A stretch of DNA of 64,000 nucleotides from Dendrobium chrysotoxum (lineage: Eukaryota > Streptophyta > Magnoliopsida > Asparagales > Orchidaceae). The stretch lies in the NCBI GenBank assembly GCA_019925795.1, contig CM034315.1:28749867-28813866 (forward strand), written 5' to 3'. Positions 57,083 to 64,000 of the stretch are shown here, in pieces (the first letter of the stretch is position 1; each line of letters opens with the position of its first letter). A program made the position numbers and the translations under genes. The notes below the pieces were generated by a model. That model ran no database searches and was not told the origin of the DNA. It worked only from the letters and a program-made list of their open reading frames with translations.

Positions 57083-58096
57083 TTGATGGATTGGATGGAA
57101 GGCCAACAATTAGGCGGTAACCATGCTGTGCGCATAGATCTCCTGTCGAAACTCAAAGGAATAGGCATGGCTGAGGAGTATTTCTACAGTATTCCTGATA
57201 CTGCAAAGAATCATCAAACCTACGGTGCTCTTCTTAGCTGCTATTGCTCTGAGAAGTTGAAGGACAAGGCCATTGCCATCCATAACAAAATGAAGGAATT
57301 AGGTCTGGCTTCAAGTGCTCTAGCTTATAACAATGTCATGAGCCTACATATGAAGTCAGGCCAGCCTGAAGAGGTCAGGAGACTATTTGATGAAATGAAG
57401 GCAACCAAAACCTTCCCAGATAAGTGTTCGTACAAGATTTTAATAGAAAGCTACGCTTTATTGAATGATATAGATTCTATCGAAAGTATTTTACAAGAAA
57501 TGGAAGGTAAAGAAGGTGCCTGGCATTGGTCACTATATTGTCACCTGGCCGCTATTTACAATTCAGCTAAACTTTTTGAAAAAGCTAGGATTGCTCTAAA
57601 GAAAGCTGAACTTATGATGAATGGGCGAGATTCATCTCCATTCCCTTTTCTTATAAGCTTATATGCAGGTGCTGGTGATCTTCTGGAAGCGAAAAGAGTG
57701 TGGGCATCACTGAATGCCAGGATTCAAAAGTCTCGGTTGCCTACCAACAAGGAATACCTTGTCATGCTTCAGGCTCTTAAAAAATTGCATGACGTTGCTG
57801 CATTGAAGGTGTTATTTGAGGAGTGGGAGTCCAATTGTGTCAGTTATGATATGAAACTTGTGAATGCGGTTATTGGAGCTTATTTGGAAAAGCATATGGT
57901 TGAAGAAGCTAGACAGCTTCTGGACAAGGCTATGGAGGAAGGAGCGCATTTGGTCCTCAAGTCATTTTGGTTGTTTATTGATCACTACATCAAAAAGGGT
58001 GAAAAGGATCAGGCGAGGTGGTGGTCGGTTGCAGCTTCTAGTTTAGTGAAGAGAGGTCATTCAGGTGGGCTGGAATTATTACTAATGATTACGTAA
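57083..58096 (+). CDS. Second PPR exon-2 copy without its own exon 1, truncated at the 3' end
   Basis: Starts after a TTGTAG acceptor in phase 0 with LMDWMEGQQLGGNHAVRIDL. It aligns with exon 2 of the upstream gene (LMDWMDANGIKLSSSSHAVRLDI) and continues as PPR repeats (QTYGALLSCYCSEKLKDKAI, LAYNNVMSLHMKSGQPEE, PDKCSYKILIESYALLND) for about 330 residues with no stop. Similarity ends at VKRGHSG near 58063. The frame then closes at 58096, about 45-60 residues short of the upstream copy, close to where element E may start. It has no transit peptide or exon 1. It is either a pseudogene or an alternative second exon of the upstream gene. Confidence 0.65.
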   Translation: MMDWMEGQQLGGNHAVRIDLLSKLKGIGMAEEYFYSIPDTAKNHQTYGALLSCYCSEKLKDKAIAIHNKMKELGLASSALAYNNVMSLHMKSGQPEEVRRLFDEMKATKTFPDKCSYKILIESYALLNDIDSIESILQEMEGKEGAWHWSLYCHLAAIYNSAKLFEKARIALKKAELMMNGRDSSPFPFLISLYAGAGDLLEAKRVWASLNARIQKSRLPTNKEYLVMLQALKKLHDVAALKVLFEEWESNCVSYDMKLVNAVIGAYLEKHMVEEARQLLDKAMEEGAHLVLKSFWLFIDHYIKKGEKDQARWWSVAASSLVKRGHSGGLELLLMIT

Positions 58097-58099
58097 TTG

Positions 58100-59511
58100 A
58101 GTTTTACGAATGATTACGTAAATGAGCTAGTAAACAAGTTAAAAAATTGAGTGTTTTAACTTTTCATATTAACAAATGATTTCAAAAGTCTAAATGAATA
58201 ATTAATTCAATAAATATAGAATTAGTATCTAATTATTTGTATCAATTAATTGAGCATAAATTAAATAAGATAATAAATGAGTCATGCTATCAAAATAATA
58301 TATACAAGTATCATAAAGCTTGTTGATTGAAGTAGATAAGGAGATTTGTTGACCTTGGTATATGTGTTGCTATCAGTTAGAGTGAGTAACGAGAATGGAT
58401 ATCAATCGATAAAATGAATCACGACATTTTTTAGTTTCATTGCATTTTGGAGTGAAAAATAGGATTTTCAGTTGGAGATGCCCTTACAATCTATCTCACT
58501 TCATACATGACCGTTGATACATCATCAAAAAATTATTGATTAGGCACGAATCTTCAGGCAAAATTAAGTTGGAAGCTTCAAAAATTAAAATCAAGACCAT
58601 TCGAACTATGATTTTTGCAAACTTATAGTCAAACTGAGCGTCTCGGAAAATGAACCCAACGACACCAAAATCGACCCAATTCGAGCCCAAATGAGTCCAA
58701 ATCAAATACTCGAAGCACTTTTGGAAGAATCAAACCACAATTTGAGTTACCAAACGGTCTCAAATCATGACATGCTTATAGTCAAATCGAGCGGCTCGAC
58801 GAGACGAATCCAACGAGCCCAAGATCATCAAATTCTGATATCATTAAGATAGTCAAACGTTCATTGAATGGTATATGATCGTAGGAATCAAGATCGACTG
58901 TCCATCCGAACCACTCCCAATTTACCCTTGATCTTCCACTTATTTACAAGCCATGCCACATAAGAGTTCTATAAATAGAACCCTATTTCCTCTTGAAAAG
59001 GGGGGATTGAAGCCAAGAGAGAAGAAGGAAGAGAAGGAAGAAAACTCTAGCCGCCCAGCTCCTCCTCGACCACCGTTGAGTTCTGCTACAACACCGTCGG
59101 GTTCTACCGCACCACCACCGGACCACCATGGGACGTCGGAGTTTTGTCGAACCACCACTAGACCATCAAAGGATGACGAGGTGCCACCCTGACGCCAAAG
59201 TGCCACTGTCAGACTACCGCTTGACACCTGAGTGCTGCCGGACCATCACTTGGCATTGGAGTGATGCTGGACTTTTGTAAAACTTTCAATTGACATTTGT
59301 ACACTAGTCGTCTTCAATGACGAGTCAGACCATTGTACTTTATTCAAATTCTAGTGAAATTATTTTCAACTGGGTTAGGCCCCGTGGTTTTTTCCCTTTC
59401 CCGAGTTTTTCACGTAAAAATATTATGTTCTCTATGTATGAGCTGGATATTCGTGTAACGCTAAGACGTAGAATTATAACTCTATCGCCGCGTATGTTCT
59501 AGCCCGCAACA
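58100..59511 (+). repeat. 5' LTR of Tat-lineage Gypsy element E (left edge uncertain)
   Basis: The right edge is CAACA at 59511, three bases before the primer-binding site. The left edge is not determined, as the other LTR is outside the window. It could be anywhere from about 58064 to 58350. It contains a repeated block (CTTATAGTCAAAYYGAGCG.CTCG near 58625 and 58770), a TATA box, and a GC-rich leader with CCACC/GTCGG repeats (59050-59240). The proline-rich open frame at 58953-59192 lies in that leader and shows no gene features. Confidence 0.7.
58962..58975 (+). promoter_or_regulatory. TATA box of element E
   Basis: TTCTATAAATAGAACCC is a canonical plant TATA box in the LTR, about 540 bases before the LTR end. 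Transcription should start about 30 bases downstream. Confidence 0.7.
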
Positions 59512-59514
59512 GTT

Positions 59515-59532
59515 TGGCGCCGTCTGTGGGAA
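59515..59532 (+). other. Primer-binding site of element E
   Basis: TGGCGCCGTCTGTGGGAA is the site usual for many plant Tat-type Gypsy elements. Confidence 0.92.
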
Positions 59533-59574
59533 CGATAGTCCCACTATATTAATCATTACTTTAATGGCTAACAC

Positions 59575-61020
59575 GCCGTAGCAATCGCCACCAAGAAGCC
59601 TCTCGCTCCAACTCTCACCAGTTCAGGAATCAATCCTTAAATCAGGGACATCAAGCATCTGCCTCTTTTCACCTTGGTGGGCAAAACCCTGCTGGAGAAG
59701 GGACATCAGAACCATCTATGGAAGATCGCATCCGAAAAATGGAGGAATCTCAGAAGGAGATCCTTCAACTCCTGCAAAGCGCCCGACAACCAATGCTAGC
59801 AGAGCAGGAAGTGGTTCGTCTTCCTCAAGATCCATCACCGGCTAGAGGTGTTCAACACGAGCATGTTCAAGCAGACATCCCTATCCCTCAATCATGGGGT
59901 CGTCCTCAAACAAAATAAAACTTTGACCTTGCTGACACCACTAGCTCTACCCATCCTTTTCGCCCCAATCAGGTAGTCCGCATTCCGTCGGATATTCCCG
60001 AGGATGTAGCCCAATCACACATTGCTGACCTCACGTGCAATGTCCAATGCCATGAACTGAGGCGGTTGGTTCGAGAAGAGTTCCCCAGCAAGGGTGGAAG
60101 ACAATCTTTCCATCAATGGTACTTTCAGGAGACCTCACCATTGACGGAAGCCATCCTTCAACACCCCATTCCTGCAGGGTTCAAACTGTCGAGCATTGAT
60201 TCTTATGACGGGACATCTGAACCTTATGAGCATATCGATCATTATAGAACCATAATGCATATTCAGAGAGCCTCAGATGCGCTCCTTTGTCAAGTGTTTC
60301 CTGCTACCCTTAAAGGGCAGCCTTGGACATGGTTCTACTCGCTTCCTGCCAGAATCATCTCCAAGTTCATCAAATTGGCCAAAGTGTTCGTTGAACAATT
60401 TGTTGCCAATCAAAGGATGGTTGAAGATTCTTCTCATCTCTCAGGAATTCGACAGAATGAAAACGAGACCGTTAAAGAATACTTTCAAAGATTTTCTACG
60501 GAGGCTTGACAAATTTCAGGGGTGGATCCTGAACTGCTTAGAAGAGTTTTTCTTGGAGGGCTTCGTCCTGGACCTTTTTATTCAGCACTTATGCGAGATA
60601 CAATCCATTCATATGCTAACTTAATTCATCATCTGGAGGCCCAAATTTTGGCAGATGAGGCCATACATGCTCATAAGAAGCAATTTGAGCAAAGAACCGG
60701 GAAACGTAAAAATGTGTCGGGAATGGATATTTCATCATCACAACGAAAGAAGTAAGGAAACTAGAACTTGCCCCTTCGACCCTCACAACAACGACAAGAG
60801 CCTCGTCAAGAGGAGTATACTCTACTCAATGTATCTCTGGCCAACGTGTTAATGGCTATTCGGGATTAGGAGAATGTAAAGTGGTCGAATTCTTTGAAGC
60901 AAAATATAGAAAATTAGAAGCAATATTGTCACTTCCACCATAGTCGAGGACATACAACTGAAGCTTGTAGACAACTCAAGGAAGAAATTGATAGGCTGAT
61001 CCGACAAGGATATCTTCGAT
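59575..61020 (+). pseudogene. Gag of element E
   Basis: One frame runs through THRRSNRHQEASRS-like sequence, MEDRIRKMEESQKEILQLL (coiled coil), LTEAILQHPIPAGFKLSSID, YDGTSEPYEHIDHYRT and ALLCQVFPATLKGQPWTWFY. It continues with VFVEQFVANQRM, GIRQNENETVKEYFQRF and ELLRRVFLGGLRPG. A zinc knuckle follows (YCHFHHSRGHTTEACR, near 60922-60970; the second Cys is His), then LKEEIDRLIRQGYL. Stops lie at 59916, 60507 and 60753 and beyond. The likely start ATG at 59564 is off frame by one base. Confidence 0.88.
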
Positions 61021-61194
61021 AATTTATCCAAAGAACACCTACTCGGGATGAAGCTTGTCCTGCTGGGGGGGGGGGGGGCAATATCAGCAACAAAGGTAAT
61101 CATCAAATAATTATCAAATGGTCGGAGAGATTGAAACTATTGCTGGGGGCCCCTCAGTATCAATCAAATCTTAATTGCAGCCAGCAAGGAGCCA

Positions 61195-61650
61195 ATGCCA
61201 AAGAAGTCTCGTGCTGATCACTCTATTACTTTTGATGATACTGATCTAGACGGAGTTCAGACCCCTCATCAGGATCCACTTGTAATTAACGCGGGAATTG
61301 GCGACCCATGCTTCAACATCAAAAAGATCTTAGTTGATAATGGGAGCTTGGTGGATGTCCTATTTTATTTCATTTTTCTCAGTATGGGCCTGATTAGGGA
61401 AAAGCTCAAGCCAGCTGTAGGACCACTATATGGTTATGACAACCGACCCATATGAGTAGAAGGATCAATCAGCCTCCCAATTGTGCTGGGAGAATTTTCA
61501 CGATTTGATACACATTCAGTCCAATTTATTATAGTGAAGTCAGAATCGGGTTATAACGCCATCTTTGGAAGACCACTCCAGGCGATCTTTGGAATCGTTG
61601 CATCTATCCCACACCTTAAACTAAAGTTTCTCACCCGGCGAGAGTCGGTA
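61195..61650 (+). pseudogene. Protease of element E
   Basis: Reads RADHSITFDDTDLDGVQTPH, then PLVINAGIG and ILVDNGSLVDVLF (active site DNGS, 61336-61347). After a TGA near 61453 it continues with GEFSRFDTHSVQF, YNAIFGRPLQAIFG and HLKLKF. These are the expected Gypsy retropepsin landmarks. An uninterrupted run of 14 G at about 61065-61078 precedes it. Confidence 0.87.
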
Positions 61651-61652
61651 TA

Positions 61653-62660
61653 GTGCGTGGAGATCAGCAGACAGCTCAATCGTTCTATCTTAGGCAAGCT
61701 CAGCCATGCCCATCAGTTACCATAAGCATTGAGGATTTTGATCTACGAAACGTGGACATCCCTCAAAAGGCTTCTCCTGTAGAGGATCTTGATTGTGTCT
61801 CTTTGTCAGATGAGCACCCTACCAGAACGGTGCATATTAGATCATTACTCTCAAAGGAACAAAAGGCAAAATATGTAGATTTTCTACGTGCAACCCAAGA
61901 CATCTTTGCGTGGAGTCCAATCGACATGCCGGGAATCAACCTAGAAGTAATTATGCACTCCCTCAAAGTAAATCCAACGTGTAAGCCCATTATCCAGAAT
62001 AAAAGAAATTTTGCACCAAATCACTAGCAAGCTATCGAGAAGGAAGTTTATAAACTCTTGGAAGCAGGATTCATACGAAAAGTGCACTATTCCACCTGGC
62101 TAGCCAATGTTGTCATGGTCAAGAAAGTTAGCGGAGCTTGGAGAATGTGTGTGGACTACACAGACCTCAATAAAGCTTGCCCGAAGGATAGTTTTTTGCT
62201 TCCGCATATTGACCAACTAGTTGATGCCACCTCTTGGCATCAAATGCTGAGCTTTATGGACGCTTACTCTGGATACAACCAGATAAGGATGGATCCCATA
62301 TATGAGGAAGCAACGACATTTCAAACAGACAAGGGACTATATTGTTATTGGGTCATGCCATTCGGGCTCAAAAATGCTGGGCCACATATCAACGCCTTAT
62401 AAATAAGGTATTTAGAGACCTTATAGGATATACTATGGAAGTATATGTGGATGATATGCTACTTAAAAGTTTTGAAAGATCACAACATATCTCTGACTTG
62501 GAATAATACTTCTGTGGTCTTCAATCTTATAACATGCGCCTCAATTCTTTCAAGTGCGCATTCGAAGTCACTTCATGAAAATTTTTGGGATTTATGGTTA
62601 CCCACCGCGGGATCAAGGCAAATCCTGAGAACATCAAAGCATTGAGAGATATGGTACCCC
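61653..62660 (+). pseudogene. Reverse transcriptase of element E
   Basis: Reads IFAWSPIDMPGI, LEAGFIRKVHYSTWLANVVM, VDYTDLNKACPKDSFLLP, LSFMDAYSGYNQIRM and WVMPFGLKNAG. After a one-base loss near 62380 comes the catalytic block EVYVDDMLLKS (YVDD 62444-62455), then NSFKCAFEV and FLGFMVTHRGIKANP. Stops include TAG at 62025-62027. The catalytic residues are intact. Confidence 0.93.
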
Positions 62661-63745
62661 CAAGAAATATTAGAGAAATCCAACATTTGAACTGAAGAAT
62701 TGTAGCCCTTTCTAGATTTTTGGCCTGATCGGGCGACAAATGCCTGCCTTTCTTCAAAATACTGAGAGGAGCTCGTAACTCGGGGTTCTAGTGGACAGAT
62801 GAATGCCAAGAGGTTTTTGAACAACTTCGAAGTTATCTAGCCTCCCCTCCACTACTCTCAAAGTCGGTACCCGGTGAAATGTTGTTTGTCTATATGGCTA
62901 TCTCTTTACATGCCATAAGTTCAGTCTTGGTTCGAGAGGAGAATGCTGTTCAACGCCCTATTTATTATATTAGCAAGGTACTCTCTGAGACAGAAGTGCG
63001 TTACCCATTGACAGATAAGACAGCCTTGACATTAGTTTTTTCGGCCAAAAAATTATATCCTTATTTTCAGGTCCATATAATTAGAGTCTATACAAATCTA
63101 CCCATGAGGAGCATTCTTCAAAAGCCTGAGGCATCTGGAAGATTAATTAAATAGTCGGTAAACTCAGAGAATTCGACATCCATTTTCTTCCTAGACCTGA
63201 CATCAAATCACAAGTATTAGTAGATTTTGTGGTCGAATGTACCAATCATACTTCTGATGAACCACTAGCTACTTCTCCTTCCTCCCCGAGTTGGACCTTA
63301 TACGTCGATGGAACTTCTCACAATTCTGGTGCTGGTGCTGGAATTCTATTGATCTCTCCACATTAAATTACTCTCGAGTACGGAATACGACTGAAGTTTT
63401 TTGCAATAAATAATGTTGCTGAATACAAGGCACTTATCGCAAGATTAAGACTTGCAATCGATTGTGAAGTTCATAACTTGGTGATTCATACTGATTCACA
63501 ATTGGTCGCCTCTCAAGTGGAGGTGGAGTTTGACGTCCACAACTCACTGTTGGGCTAGTACTACAACATTACAAAATCACTTTTGGCCCAAATTGCCCAG
63601 CATCAAATTATCCATATCCTTCGGGAGCAGAATGCACGAGCAGATGCTCTCTCTAAACTAGCTATTTCGATAACTGGTGACATCTTCAAGAGAAAATATA
63701 TCGAGGATATTTATTTCCCAAGTGCCCAAGGCCCATGGGTTATAG
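62661..63745 (+). pseudogene. RNase H domains of element E
   Basis: First the RT-connected part reads FWTDECQEVFEQLRSYLASPPLL, ENAVQRPIYYISKVLSETEVRYP and ALTLVFSAKKLYPYFQ. Then comes an archaeal-type RNase H with WTLYVDGTSHNSGAGAGILL, NNVAEYKALIARLRLAI, IHTDSQLVASQVEVEFDV and ARADALSKLA. The dual arrangement places E in the Tat lineage with C. Several stops are present, mostly TAG or TAA in place of Trp or Gln. Confidence 0.9.
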
Positions 63746-64000
63746 AATCGATTGATTAATATAAGGAAGCTTCCTGGATCGATCCCATTATATCTTTCTT
63801 ACAAGATAGCATACTCCTTGAAGATCCAACAACGACAATGCGACTACGAAGGAAAGCACTAAACTTCACTATTGTTAATGGAGAGTTATACAAATGAGCC
63901 TTTACGGGGTCATACCTCAAGTGTCTCTCACCTTTGGAAGCTGATTATGTGTTGCGAGAGGTTCATTCAGGCATATGCGGAGAGCATCTGGGGAGAAGGA
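63746..64000 (+). pseudogene. Integrase start of element E, cut by the window end
   Basis: Reads YKEASWIDPIISFLQD, MRLRRKALNFTIVNGELYK, then SYLKCLSPLEADYVLREVHS and GICGEHLGRR. This is the zinc-binding N-terminal domain with the EVHSGICGEH block. A TGA follows ELYK. The rest of the integrase and the 3' LTR should lie to the right of the window. Confidence 0.88.

Noticed and set aside
58953..59192. Proline/threonine-rich 79-codon frame
   Set aside because: It lies downstream of the TATA box in the LTR leader of element E and has a low-complexity composition without a homologue in the window.

Overview
The window is nuclear DNA from a flowering plant. It is AT-rich, about nine tenths of it is nested retrotransposon sequence, and the only plausibly functional host gene is a P-class pentatricopeptide-repeat (PPR) gene. 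The species cannot be resolved from the sequence; the Sirevirus palindromes are not the ones I know from grasses, so a non-grass is more likely.

Layout. (1) 1-6902: element A, a Copia/Sirevirus on the + strand. Its gag-to-mid-RT region is deleted, but RT/RNase H remnants, a third (envelope-position) ORF and the 3' LTR remain. It sits inside an Athila-like Gypsy element on the - strand, whose Gag remnant is at 6905-7191. (2) 7192-10890: decayed AT-rich DNA with a probable Athila LTR and one heavily deaminated ORF relict. (3) 10891-11211 and 49825-50826: the two halves of a PIF/Harbinger (HARBI1-type) transposase pseudogene. It is split by element C, a giant Tat/Ogre-like Gypsy element on the - strand (11212-49824). 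C's LTRs are about 7.9 kb (after removing the nested insertion) and 8.65 kb, with a near-perfect TSD (TTACA/TTACG). (4) 16927-28450: element B, a full-length Sirevirus (- strand, perfect GTTGG TSD), inserted into C's 3' LTR. (5) about 50847-53050: a LINE-derived copy with a DUF4283/zf-CCHC ORF1 and no ORF2 (- strand). (6) 53722-55984: the PPR gene, followed at 57083-58096 by a second copy of its large exon without a first exon. (7) about 58100-64000: element E, another Tat-lineage Gypsy element (+ strand), cut by the window end in the integrase zinc-binding domain.

How the pieces work. Sirevirus genomic RNA starts in the LTR and encodes Gag (two zinc knuckles, coiled coil), protease, integrase, RT and RNase H. 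A and B also carry a third ORF. In both, that ORF is preceded by a cluster of odd-length palindromes (core TCGTMCNGKACGA), a TATA box and a short leader. The same palindromes fill the LTR U3, so the third ORF looks as if it has its own LTR-like promoter. The LTR leaders of A and B also share an array of small hairpins. Their stems differ in sequence but stay paired, while the flanking and loop sequence is conserved, which suggests an RNA element. These two features and the giant LTRs of C are the most interesting things in the window.

Every transposon ORF here carries stops or frameshifts. Most stops fit C-to-T (or G-to-A) decay of CAA, CAG, CGA or TGG codons, as expected of methylated DNA. 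LTR divergence, estimated by eye only, is about 2% for A and 5-6% for B and C.
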